In this document: positions 31,611 to 42,596 of the stretch, piece after piece
Position numbering within the stretch: the stretch's first letter is position 1
How the letters are laid out: each line of letters opens with the position of its first letter
Source: Helianthus annuus
Taxonomy: Eukaryota > Streptophyta > Magnoliopsida > Asterales > Asteraceae
Direction: 5' to 3'
NCBI RefSeq assembly: GCF_002127325.2
Contig: NC_035436.2
Span: 119,712,771 to 119,776,770 of the forward strand
DNA: 64,000 nt
Translations under genes and position numbers: made by a program
The notes under the pieces: generated by a model
Seen by the model: only the letters and a program-made list of their open reading frames with translations
What the model was told of the DNA's origin: nothing
The model's database searches: none

Positions 31611-34600
31611 TGTCACACCCCGGCCGCGTGTAACATGCAACCGCGGCGGAAACGCCGGGGAGTGTCGTGGACAGAATTAATTGTTATACAACCATGGAAA
31701 TTAAAGTTACATTTTATTTATTGACAAGAGTGTTCCATTGTTTCAAAACAGGAAAATACAAAGTTTATAGCATGATTAAACTAGTCTAGCTTCGTTTTTA
31801 GTCTCTAAGGCACGGGTCCGCCCTAGTGTCATGATCATCATCCTATGGAATAGCTCCTGAAAACACATGTGAAAGTAGATACGTCAGCAAAAAAATGCCT
31901 GTGAGATACATAGTTTTTGTGAAAATGGGATTCATGACTTGAGCTTAAAGAAATGTTTAATAATAGTCAGTCATGAACCTTGTAATTTGTTTTGCTTTGT
32001 AAACCATTTGAAAAACGATAACATCAAACGATATGTATAGATAAGTGCAAGGTTAAACGAATAACCAAGTAAAATGAGTTGAATAAGATAAGTTGTTTGT
32101 GAAAATAATGTCTTGTGAAGAATATGTTATTTATGTAAAATGTAATGTGTCTAAACTGAAATGACTTAGATAACGCCACGATATGTAACATTATACAAAC
32201 ATTTATATATAGGAAGTACCAGCGGCGTATCCACCATGTTTGTATCATATTACATATGCCACGTTACTTAAATCATTTACCCAAACCAATCCACCATGTA
32301 AATTGTTCATGTGTAAACCAAATGTCAAGTGTTATTGTAAACCATGTCAAATGTTTATGTTCAAATGTAAACCACCAAATGTGTATGTCAATGTCGACGT
32401 GTTTATGTTCAATGTAAATCATGTAATGTGCATCCCAAAATGTATCATGTATGGTAAGCGAAATGTATCAACTTAAACCATATGCACAAAACAAGTCGTT
32501 GAAGTAAAACGTGGTTTAAATCAACGTTATGTTCTGCGGAAAATGCATGCTCTATTGATATTAACATTTATGCGGTATTGTAAACTATGCATACATCCAA
32601 GCCTTGAGACTGCGGCGATAAACCCTTAAACAAATTAAAGGTTTATATAAGTTATGTATATCGAATTCGGTCATTCCTTCCAGTCCTATCAAACCCAGGA
32701 CTTCAGGAATGGGAGTTGTCAATTCCTATGGTACCACTACCTACTAACGAACGGCGTAGCTAATGTTAATGAATGTATTGTCCCATGTTAAACAAACCAA
32801 ATGTCATAACAAAATGAAGGCATGTGCCCATATGCTGAGTAAACATATGCAGCAGAAATGTTTATGTAAATCAATGTGTCCATATGCTGAGTAAACATAT
32901 GCAACAGAAATGTTCATGTAAATCAATGTGTCCATATGCTGAGTAAACATATGCAACAGAAATGTTCATGTAAATCAATGTGTCCATATGCTGAGTAAAC
33001 ATATGCAACAGAAATGTAATGTAAATCAATGTACTAAGTACGCACACAATGGGCATACTTAGCATAAAATGTAATGAAATCGTGTACTATAATGTACTAA
33101 CAACATAGCAGGCATATGATGTGAAAACATGGAAAGCATGAAAGTAACAGATAGGCACATGTGTTTCACCCCAAAACAGTTTAGAAAACAGTAAAAGAGG
33201 GGTTCAATGTACTCACCTGAGGTTGCTTTGTTGTTCTTGTGAAATAACCAGATAATGCTAAAGATCACGGAATATCAACGGCACCTAATAGGTAGCTTAT
33301 GTTAATATACCGGACCAAATCGGAAGGATCGGACAGTACGCGGGTTCGAAAACCAAACGAGTATGGAGACTCGTGTAATATGGTTTAACAAAGCCTACAT
33401 ACTAAAATGAAACTTAACCTAAGTGCTTACGGTCCATCACGACCCGTTTAGGTAGCTTATGCCACCTTACGCGTCGTTCGCGCAGAACGCGTCTGGAACG
33501 CCTAACATCGTGACCACAAGGTATAACCTCGGAAGGTTATAGCTATGGTCACCTAATGTGTTTGGTCAGGTCCTAATGACCGACCAAATGGGTCGGGTTC
33601 GAAAGCATAAGCGATGGTTTAGATCGCTTACCTTACGACCCTATATAAGCACTAAACTAAAAGTGACGAGCTAAGCATGTTAGAACATGCTTAACTAAGT
33701 TTGAAAACAGGTTTGACATCAAAACAAACGGCTTTGATGCTCACGAGTAGTTTGGTTACAAAATATGCAAGAATGCACATTTTGGCCGAAACTACGACTC
33801 GTCACTGAGCCTAGATAACGGGGTAATCAGTAGGTATGGTCACTACGGACCATAACCATCGTGATCACGCTCACGTTATGAAGTTCCATGAACTTCGCAT
33901 CGACCATAAGCTGGTCAATGCAGAAAGTCAACTAAACGTTGACTTTCGGACTCGAAAAGCGAATAAAAGAGCGAAAGAAGACTTACGGAGGGTCCCCGAG
34001 TGCAAATCAAGATCAAATAGCTCAGGTATGAAACAATGGTTTCAACTTAGAGCTTCAAGATTTGATTTTGTGATTTTTACACTAAAGGGGGAGGGGTATT
34101 TATAGGAAAAGTGGAACCGTTAGGATCGTTTTATCGAATATCGTGCCTTGATCTCGTGCGTACATGTGTCCAGGGGTTAAATACACTGAACTTGGCCCTT
34201 GGCCCTTCATTTGGGTGAAAAGGCATCGCCCTTTGATCGAACGAAAGGCCAGATTCTGCATTTAATGCAAAATCTTTCTGTCAGACATCCCCACGCGGCC
34301 CGCATCAGGATATGCAAAAACTCAGGCGGGCCGCCTGAGCCCGTCTGATCTGCACATACTTTGAAAAATGACAGTTTTGGTCCCTGTTGCGTGTTTAAGC
34401 CATTTCCGACACTTCTAAGGCCCGTAGAGCCAACTTTAAGGCCCTAAAATGATGCCTAAACATTGTGGACATGAAACATGCTCAAAAATGTTCCGGATGT
34501 TGGCTCATTTGGTCGTACGATCGCGGTGTTCGCTTAATTACGACGGAATGCACATAAGCGTGAAAGACGATCCAAATGACGCGACGAATGGATTTTTCTC

Positions 34601-35182
34601 ATGCCAAACACTAAGGCATAATATAAGGATGCTTACATAAATTTTTGGATGTCCGGATGTATTCAGAACGTAAGTTATGCGCGAAAGTGCAAACTTGTGC
34701 ACTTTTTGACACTTTTAGTCCCTGAATGATCCAAAAGTTTGTTTTAGCATACCAAACCTCTCAAAGCCTATTTCTAAGCTATGTAAAGGATATTTATGGT
34801 ATGTTTAACTTATGGACATGTTCCGGAATGTTCGTTACAGTTCAAATTGGCATACTTTCGCAGTTTGTCAAGTTTAGTCCCTGTAAGCGAATTAACTTGT
34901 TTTTGCTATACCAAAGCCTTCAAAACTTATTTCTAAGTTATGTAAAGGTTATTTAAGGTATGTTGAGTATATGTTGATGTTCCGGAGTATTTGTCGCATT
35001 AAACTGAGTACGTTTACGCACCAGTTTGCGTATAATGCTCCAGAAAGCGATGTAGAGTTTGAAATTGAACAAAAGTCAAAACACGAAAAATGTAAAACAC
35101 AATGAAACAAACATTGGGATCAAATAACATTATTTTATTGATAATTGAACTGTTCATGAGGATTACAGGCACAAATGTTACA
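31611..35182 (-). repeat. Element G 5' LTR (3,572 bp)
   Basis: Nearly identical to 19260-22832. TATA box 34097-34104, where the G run is interrupted by one A; minisatellite 32824-33040; long-stem hairpin 32183-32255. Transcription of G would start here on the minus strand, about 30 bp past the TATA box. Confidence 0.95.
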
Positions 35183-36463
35183 TTGCTTATGGATGAGGCC
35201 CATAAGTCTCGTTATTCTATTCATCCTGGCTCAGACAAGATGTATAAGGATCTTCGTACTCGGTATTGGTGGCCTGGTATGAAGAAAGACATTGCCTTGT
35301 ACGTTTCAAAGTGCCTTACTTGTCTTAAGGTTAAGGCTGAACACCAACATCCTTCTGGTTTATTGGAGCAACCAGAGATTCCAGTTTGGAAATGGGAAAA
35401 CATCGCTATGGATTTCAGTACTAAACTTCTGCGCACTAAGAAAGGTCATGATGCCATCTGGGTAATTGTTGATCGTCTTACTAAGTCAGCGCATTTCTTG
35501 CCAATCCATGAGGATTTTTCTGCTGAAAGGCTAGCTAAAATCTATGTGGATGAAATCGTATCCCGACATGGTGTTCCCTTGAACATTATTTCTGACAGAG
35601 ATGCTCGCTTATCTTCTCGTTTTTGGAGAACCATGCAATCTGCTATGGGGACCCAACTTAATCTAAGCATAGCATATCATCCACAAACAGATGGCCAAAC
35701 TGAAAGAACAATCCAGACTTTGGAGGATATGCTTAGAGCTTGTGTGATCGACTTTGGTGGTAGTTCGGATTCACATCTTCCCTTTATTGAATTATCCTAC
35801 ACAACAGTTATCACTCCAGCATTAACATGGCTCCTTTCGAGGCTCTCTATGGTCAAAATGTCGTTCACCAGTCTGCTTGAATGAGATAGGTGAGGCTCAG
35901 CTTACTGGACCTAACCTCATTCTAGAGACAACTGACAAGGTTAAGAAGGTTCGTGATAACCTACAGACAGCTCGAAGCCGTCAAAAGAGTTACACGGACC
36001 GACGACGCAAGCCCTTGGAATTTCAAGTCGGTGATCGTGTATTACTTAAGGTCTCACCCTGGAAAGGTGTGATCAGATTTGGAAACAAAGGAAAACTTGC
36101 ACCTAGATACGTTGGACCATTCAAGATCGTTGAAAGAATCGGTAAGGTAGCCTACAGACTTGAGTTACCTCCTGAACTTGGAAATGTTCATCTAACCTTT
36201 CACGTGTCCAATCTCAAGAGGTGTTTAGCTGATGAGAACCTCCACATACCGCTTGACGAAATTCGTGTTGATAAAACACTGCATTTTGTTGAAGTCAAAT
36301 GGCTTAAACGCAAGCGCATTCCTTTGGTTAAAGTTCGATGGGAATCTAAACGCGGACCTGACTTTACTTTGGAATGTGAAGATCAAATGAAGGCGAAGTA
36401 TCCGCATCTTTTCCCACAAGTTTCCTCTAAACAAATTTCAGGACGAAATTTCCGCAAGTAGGG
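35183..36463 (+). pseudogene. pol: Element E integrase and chromodomain-like tail, broken
   Basis: Continues E pol after [21 protein letters not shown], zinc-finger [12 protein letters not shown], core [22 protein letters not shown] and [12 protein letters not shown], so the DDE residues are still present. A 1-bp loss near 35802 (within a TAC-AAC-AAC run) shifts the frame and ends the N-terminal piece at 35882-35884. The correct frame resumes by 35877 ([10 protein letters not shown]) and runs through [16 protein letters not shown] to the tail. A 27-bp in-frame deletion near 36290 removes nine residues found in G and M between HFVE and VKWLKRKR. It ends at TAG by the polypurine tract. E cannot make active integrase. 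Confidence 0.92.
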
Positions 36464-36467
36464 AGAC
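36454..36467 (+). promoter_or_regulatory. Polypurine tract of E
   Basis: GCAAGTAGGGAGAC directly before the E 3' LTR; one G shorter than in A, G and M. Confidence 0.8.
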
Positions 36468-39400
36468 TGTGACATTTGTGCTTGTAATCATTGTGAACAA
36501 TTCAGTTATCAATGAAATAAAGTTATTTGATCCCAATGTATGTTTGTTTATGTTTGATGTTTTTCATGTTTTGGCTTTTATTCAATTTCAATCTCTATAT
36601 CTCTTTCTTGAGAATTATACGCAAACTGGTGCGTAAACGTACTCAGTTTAACGCAAAAAATACTCCGGAACATTAATTTATGCTTAACATACCTTAAATA
36701 ACCTTTACATAACTTAGAAATAAGTTTTAAAGGCTTTGGTATGGCAAAATCAAGTTAAGTCGCTTACAGGGACTAAAATTGGCAAACTGCGAAAGTATGC
36801 CAATTTGAACTGTAACGAACATTCCGGAACTTGGCCATAAGTTAAACACACCCTAAATATCCTTTACACAGCTTAGAAATAGGCTTTGAGGGGTTCGATG
36901 TGATAAAATAAACTTTATGCTCATTCAGGGACTAAAAGCGTCAAAAAGTACATAAGTTTGCATCTTCGTGCATAACTTACGTTCTGAATACTTCCGGAGA
37001 TCTAAAAATTTATGTAAGCACTAAAATATTATATTTTAGTGTTTGGCATGAGAGAAATCCATTCGTCGCGGAATTTGGATCGTCTTTCGCGCTTATGCGA
37101 ATTCCGTCGTAATTAAGCAAACATCGCGATCGTACGACCAAACGAACCGACATCCGGCATATTTTTTAGCATGCTTCATGTCCACAATATTTAGGCATCA
37201 TTTTAGGGCCTTAAGGTTGGCTTAACGGGCCTTAAACGTGTCGGAAATGAGCTTATTGCATAACAGGGACTGAAACTGTCATTTTTGAAAGTTATTTGCT
37301 GATCAGACCCCCAGGCGGGGCGCGTAAGGTTTGGTTACACCTTACGCGGGGCGCGAGGGACCCCCAGATCTGCATAATTGTTGCAAACAGCTGTTTACAG
37401 CTATTAAACACCTAAAAACCATTTGTAAATGGTATTCTGAAACCATGGACTGAATCTATAGGTGCCCAAGGTTTCCCAAAACAAGGGGCACACATGGACG
37501 GTTGAGATCAAGGCACGTTATTCGACGAACGATCCTAACGGTGGTCCATTTCCTATAAATACCTCCAACCCATTTCATTTCAAACCCACTTGATTCTGAG
37601 ATTTTCTCTAAGTTGGAGTGGTTATCACTACATACCTGAGAAATACTTGGAAATCAACCTTGCGGGGACCTTCTGTAAGTATTCTTTCGTGTTTTTCGTT
37701 CGTTTTAGCATTAAAGTCAAACTGCGTTTGACTTTCTGCATTGACCAGTTTATGGTCAATGCAAAGTTCGTTTGAACTTCATAACGTGAGCGTAATCACG
37801 ATGGTTATAGTCCTAGTGACTATACCTACTGATTACCACGTTATCCAAGCTCAGTGACGAGTCGTAGTTTCGGCCCAGAATACGCTTTCTCGCGTATTTT
37901 GTAACCAAACTACTCTAGGGTATTAAAACCGTTTGTTTTAATACCAAACCTGTTTTCTAACTTTACTAAACATGTTCTAGCATGTTTAGCTCGTCGCAGA
38001 TTTGTGCTTGTTTAGGGTCGTAAAGGTAAGCAATCTAATCAATCGGTTATACTTTCGAACCCGACCCATTTGGTTGATCTTTAGGATCCGACCAAACACA
38101 TTTAGTGACCATGGTGTATAGGGAATAACCTTCTGAGGTTATACCTTATGGTCACGTCGTTTAAGTAGTTGTATGATAGGTAATGTATATGGCTTAGGTA
38201 AATTACCAAAATACCCTTTTTGCACTAAAATTCATTTTAAGCCTATGTAACATAACTTTTGACACATAAACTGATTTGGCAACAATATTAAACATGTTGA
38301 GGCATATCTTACTTGTCATAGGGCTAGTTAGGCGTTCCAAAGGCGTTTTACGCGAACAACGCGCTAAAGTGGCGTAAGCTACCTAAACGGGTCGTAACGG
38401 GTCAAAAGCACTTAGGATAAGTTATGTTTTAGTATGTAGGCTTTGTTAAACCACATTACATAAGTTCCCACACTTATTTGGTTTACAAACCCTCGTACTA
38501 CCCGATCCTCCGATAGGTCCGTTTATTAATATAGATACCTATATTAGGTGCCGTTTGAATCCGTGATCTTCTAGCTTGCTTGGTGGACATCTAAAAGTCT
38601 ATTGAGCAATCTCAAGTGAGTACATAGTCCCCTCTTTTACTGTTTTTCAAACAATTTGGGGTGAAACACATGTGCCTACTTGTTACTTTCACGCTTTCCA
38701 TGTTTTCATATCATATGCTTGTTATATTCAATAGTACACATATAGTACATGCTTTCATTGTGTTTTCGCTATGTATGTCCATTGTGTGCATACTTATTAC
38801 ATCATTTTACATGACATTTTATGCTATGTATGTTCGTTTAGCGTATACTTAGTACATTGTTTAACGTTACCTTTTCACGCTATGTATGTTCATGATACTT
38901 AGTGCATTTGTTTTACATCACACGCTATGTATGTTCATCATACTTAGTGCATTTGTTTTACATCACATGCTATGTATGTTCATCATGCTTAGTACATTTT
39001 CATCACATGCTTACATTTTGGGTATAACATTTGGTTTGTTTAAGTGGGACCATATACATTCATTAACTTTGATCACGCCGCTCGTTAGTAGGTAATGGTA
39101 ACATAGGAATTGACAACTCCCGTTCCTGACATCCTAGGTATGTTTGGATGGAAGGAATGACCGAATTCGATTAAAACATAACACAGATAGACCCTTAATT
39201 TGTTTAAGGGTTTATCACCACAGTCGCAAGGCTTGGATGTATGCATTTTCACAATACCGCATAAATGTCTGTATTCAGTATAGCATGCATTTCCACAAAA
39301 CATAACATTGATTTAAACCACATTTTACTTCAATACATCGTTTTGTGCATTTTTACCTATGGTTTAGTTGATACATATTTCACTTGCCATACATGACATT

Positions 39401-40053
39401 TTGTTTACACATTACATGATAGATATTTGACATAGACATTTTGATATTGATATACACATTTCTTGGACAACATTTTGACATAAACATTTTGACATGGCTT
39501 TCACAAAGACATTTGACAAATGGTTTAGACATGGGCAATTTACATTGGTGGTTTGTTTGGGTAAGTGATTTAAGTAACGAGACGTGTGTAATGTGATACA
39601 AGCATGGTGGATACGCCGCTGGTACTTCTTATATATAAGTGCTTGTATTGTATTACATGTCGTAGCGTTAATTAAATCATTCAATTTGGATTAATATTTT
39701 TACAAATAACATATTTTTCACAAGACATTGTTTTACAAAACAATTTATTTTATACAACTTATTTTACTTGGTTATTCATTTAACCATACATTATTCTTTT
39801 ATTAATACATATCATCTGATTTTATCGCTTTTCAACCGATTTACAAAACAAAACAATTTCCAAGGTTCATGACTAACTTTTATTAAACCTTATCTTAAAC
39901 TTAAGTCATGAATCCTATTTTCACAAAACCTATGTATCTCACAGGCATTTTTATGCTGACGTACCTATTTTCACATGTGTTTCAGGAGCTAATGCATAGG
40001 ATGTTCGTGACACGTTAGGGTGGACTTGGGCCTTAGTGACATAAAATGATAGG
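36468..40053 (+). repeat. Element E 3' LTR, missing its last part
   Basis: Begins TGTGACATTTGTGCTTG. U3 has a GCGGGGCGCG inverted pair near 37313-37360, TATA box 37554-37561, donor GTAAGT near 37675, hairpin chain about 37713-38155, long-stem hairpin 39587-39657 and TTTCAGG near 39983. It breaks off at 40053 inside the block where M reads CTTGGGCCTTAGTGAC, about 200 bp before the expected TGTGACA end, and abuts the truncated J LTR. Confidence 0.88.
37554..37561 (+). promoter_or_regulatory. TATA box of E 3' LTR
   Basis: TATAAATA followed by CCTCC with ACGATCCTAACGG upstream. Confidence 0.8.
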
Positions 40054-40232
40054 GTCGACTACATCTTAGTTCGAGTCTTAGGATAGGACGGGAATCTAGA
40101 AATTATGTTTTAGTGTGCTAGGTCCGCTTATATGACCATATGATTGGAGATCCGCTTATACGGACATAGGAGGTCCACTTTTATGTCAGGTCCGCTTATA
40201 CGGACATAGGAGGTCCGCTTTTATGTCAGGTC

Positions 40233-40260
40233 CGCTTATACGGACATGTCCGTATAAGCG
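40233..40260 (+). promoter_or_regulatory. Perfect 28-bp palindrome upstream of J TATA box
   Basis: Arms CGCTTATACGGAC and GTCCGTATAAGCG meet at AT with no loop, 12 bp before the TATA box. The 3' LTR copy (58136-58163) has one change that still pairs as G-T. The arm repeats the direct-repeat motif of this LTR, so the palindrome joins two opposed copies. Confidence 0.85.
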
Positions 40261-40272
40261 AACCCATATGCC

Positions 40273-40280
40273 TATATATA
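40273..40280 (+). promoter_or_regulatory. TATA box of J 5' LTR
   Basis: TATATATA followed by GGGTCTCATAAGCGG; the 3' LTR copy is at 58177-58184. Confidence 0.75.
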
Positions 40281-40494
40281 GGGTCTCATAAGCGGATCAG
40301 AGGGTGTCTTGTGCATGTAACGGCGAAGCCCTGCCGATTTGTTTCCGGAACGTGTAAACTGTCAGATTATCAATAAACAAGAAGTTAAATAGTGAAATCA
40401 AGCTTTACGAAGACCGAATCAATGAATTCCGCCTCTGATTCTGTCTAAGCGCTCTTCTGATCGACTCGTCAGGTCGTCAAAACGTTCCTACAAG

Positions 40495-40506
40495 TGGTAT
40501 CAGAGC
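40495..40506 (+). promoter_or_regulatory. Primer-binding site of J
   Basis: TGGTATCAGAGC two bases after the LTR end; initiator-Met tRNA type common in copia elements. Confidence 0.93.
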
Positions 40507-40689
40507 TCAGGAGGAAGAGTTCTTACCGTTTAGCTCGATTTTCGCTCAAAATTCTGATTTCTACACCTTCTTTCATCAGTTCAGGGAGTGTTACTGGTCA
40601 AAATTGGATAAAAATTTCATAGATTGTACATTATAGGACATTGACAAACCCTTGAAAGTTTGGTGTTAAAATTCAGTCTAAAAGTGGGT

Positions 40690-41045
40690 TAAAATGATGT
40701 CCGTTTGAGATCCGCTTTTACGGTCAAGTGAGAGATCCGCTTTTAAGGTTCGCTCGTAGTGCAAATCTGGTCCGCTCGAAGTGCACATCTGGTCCGATCG
40801 AACTGCAATTCTGGTTCGCTCGAAGTGCAAAATCTGGTCCGCTTTTAAGTCACATACGAGATCCGCTTTTGTGAACATTACTGGTTCGTTTTTGTGTCAC
40901 ATTAGTTGAGCTTCGCTTTTAGTGACAGTTGAGATCCGCTTTTGTTACAAGTCTGGTCCGCTTTTGTGGTCAATTCTGGTTCGCTTTTACGACACTTGAC
41001 CAATTCGCTTTTGTGACAGCTACAGTTTCGCTTTTGTGTTCAATA
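40690..41045 (+). repeat. Degenerate TCCGCTTTTGTGACA repeats in J leader
   Basis: About fifteen units of 20-28 bp with cores such as GGTCCGCTTTT, GATCCGCTTTT, GGTTCGCTCGAAGTG, often followed by GTGACA or GTGCAAAT. The core is the one repeated in the LTR. It lies between primer site and gag; 40507-40689 holds nothing else recognisable. Confidence 0.85.
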
Positions 41046-41071
41046 AAGACTTGTCGGGATTATTTTGAAAA

Positions 41072-42596
41072 ATGATGATGGTATTTGATGAACAAGAAAA
41101 TTATTATTTTGAGAGATTTAATGATTGGCATCGAGGATTTATTGATGACAGTTATAAAAATGAGAAAAAGGATGGATGGGTGAAAAGGTTTAAATATTTT
41201 GTATGTTTGAAAGATGAAACTTTGGAAGATCTAGAAAACCGATATGGAGTCTTACTTAGTTACTTGAAAAGTGATGAGATATGTCTATCAAATGTTGAAA
41301 AGATAGAAAAGTTTGCAGATGCATTACCTGTTGAATGGAGTGAATGTTTGAAAAATTTAAGGAAGGATTAAATATTTTCAAAATTACCTCTAAACCAATT
41401 CATCAGCAAACTAAAAACTCATGAATTTGAAGCAAGGAAGAAAAAGAAAGAAATGATCAAGGTTTTAGAAAATCATGTGCTGGATCTGAGTTTAGATGTG
41501 ATTGAGGAGATGATCAAAAGGATTGGTAAATGTGTCAGGGCAAAATATGTGATGAAATACGATTTTAAGAGAGGTTGTTATATTGATAATAATGGAAATC
41601 CTCTTGATTTCGTTAAAATGTTCTGTGCAGATACATTCAAGGCAAAGGAAAAAGGAGCTTCAAAAGCTGAAGAATTTGTGAAGAGTGAAACAGTGTGTTC
41701 TAACTGTGACAGCTTCAAGACTGACTATGACAAACTGTTGAAGAATGCGGAAAGTTTGACATCAGAAGTCAAGAAGTTGAAAGATGAAAAGCAAACTGAT
41801 GAAAAACAAATTCTTATGGTTCAAGGAATTTGTGAGAAACTGAAAGCTGAAAACAACAAACTGTTAAGTAATTTTAACAGTTTGACATTGAAAAATAAGA
41901 AGTTTGAAGAAAAGATTAAAAACTGTGAAATTGAAAAATCAAAAATTGAGAAAGATTTTCAAAATCAAATGAAAATTCTTGAAGATGGGAGAGATGTGTT
42001 TAGCAAAAACAACATTGGAAAACAGAAAATGATAAATTCCCATCTTCAGAAAATTATAAAATTGGAAAAAGAAGGTGAATGTGCTAGAAAGAAAATTGAA
42101 AAGTTGGAAAAAGAACTTGAAAGCAACAAGAAATCCTCAGATAATGAAGATTTCTGGATTAAGCTAGAAAATAAGAATTTGAAAGCAAATGAATCAAAAT
42201 TCCAAGAACAGATAAAAATTTTGGAAAATGAAAAGTCTGTTCTTGAAAATTTGAAGAATGAGAATGAAGAAATAATCAAGACTCATTTTGGGAGAATATC
42301 TCGGCTTGAAAGTGAAGCTGAGAATTCAAGGAACAAAATTGAGGAACTTGAAAAGAAATTGAAAGGTTTTGTGACATCATCCGAGTTTTTGAATATCCCC
42401 TGTCCAAAACCGATCAATTCTGTTCCAATAAGTGACGATGTCACAAACTTTGACAATGTCAAAGTTGAAGATTGCGATGAGAAATCTGATGATGTAAAAG
42501 AAAAAATTGAAAAACAAAAATTGTTTTTGAATTTAAAAGAAAAGTTTCAGAAAACTGTTTTGCAATCAACTGAAACAGGTGAATGTTCAACACAGA
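41072..42596 (+). pseudogene. gag: Element J gag, N-terminal and coiled-coil part, one stop
   Basis: Copia-type Gag (UBN2-like) from ATG 41072: GWVKRFKYFVCLKDETLED, YGVLLSYLKSDEI and FADALPVEWSECLKNLRKD, then an in-frame TAA at 41369-41371. The same frame continues (LPLNQFISKLKTHEFEARKK) into about 250 residues of Lys/Glu-rich heptad sequence starting near 41720, strongly predicted coiled coil, with N-x2-C motifs (CSNCDSFK) at its start. M interrupts it at 42596 and the frame resumes after M. Very A/G-rich codon use sets it apart from the gypsy genes. It packages element RNA into particles if translated; the stop makes this copy defective. Confidence 0.85.
42592..42596. repeat. Target-site duplication of M, left copy (ACAGA)
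   Basis: ACAGA at 42592-42596 and at 55155-55159; J gag continues in frame across it. Confidence 0.95.

Larger units (their letters stand above)
19260..35182 (-). mobile_element. Element G: full-length Ty3/gypsy chromovirus, carrying H
   Basis: Complete minus-strand element: 5' LTR 31611-35182, primer site, leader, gag-pol, polypurine tract and 3' LTR 19260-22832, with a perfect TTGCT duplication. The LTRs are almost identical (I noticed about 15 differences in 3.57 kb), so insertion was recent. Apart from solo LTR H, gag-pol has no stop or frameshift: the uninterrupted frame would be 4,536 nt, 1,511 codons plus stop. Of all elements here it is the one most recently competent and the likeliest source of enzymes for pol-less relatives. 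Confidence 0.95.
40054..40492 (+). repeat. Element J 5' LTR (first 17 bp missing)
   Basis: Starts at GTCGACTACATCTTAG, which is base 18 of the intact 3' LTR, and ends GTTCCTACA before the primer site. It contains three to four GGTCCGCTT(A/T)TA units, a perfect 28-bp palindrome (40233-40260), TATATATA at 40273-40280 and AATAAA near 40371. Confidence 0.92.

Noticed and set aside
19260..35182. Integrated plant pararetrovirus.
   Set aside because: G has LTRs, a 5-bp target duplication and an integrase with chromodomain-like tail, and no movement protein; it is a Ty3/gypsy retrotransposon.
41453..42596. Kinesin- or myosin-like coiled-coil host gene.
   Set aside because: The frame is continuous with a copia Gag N-terminus upstream and CCHC knuckles beyond M, within J LTRs; it is Gag.
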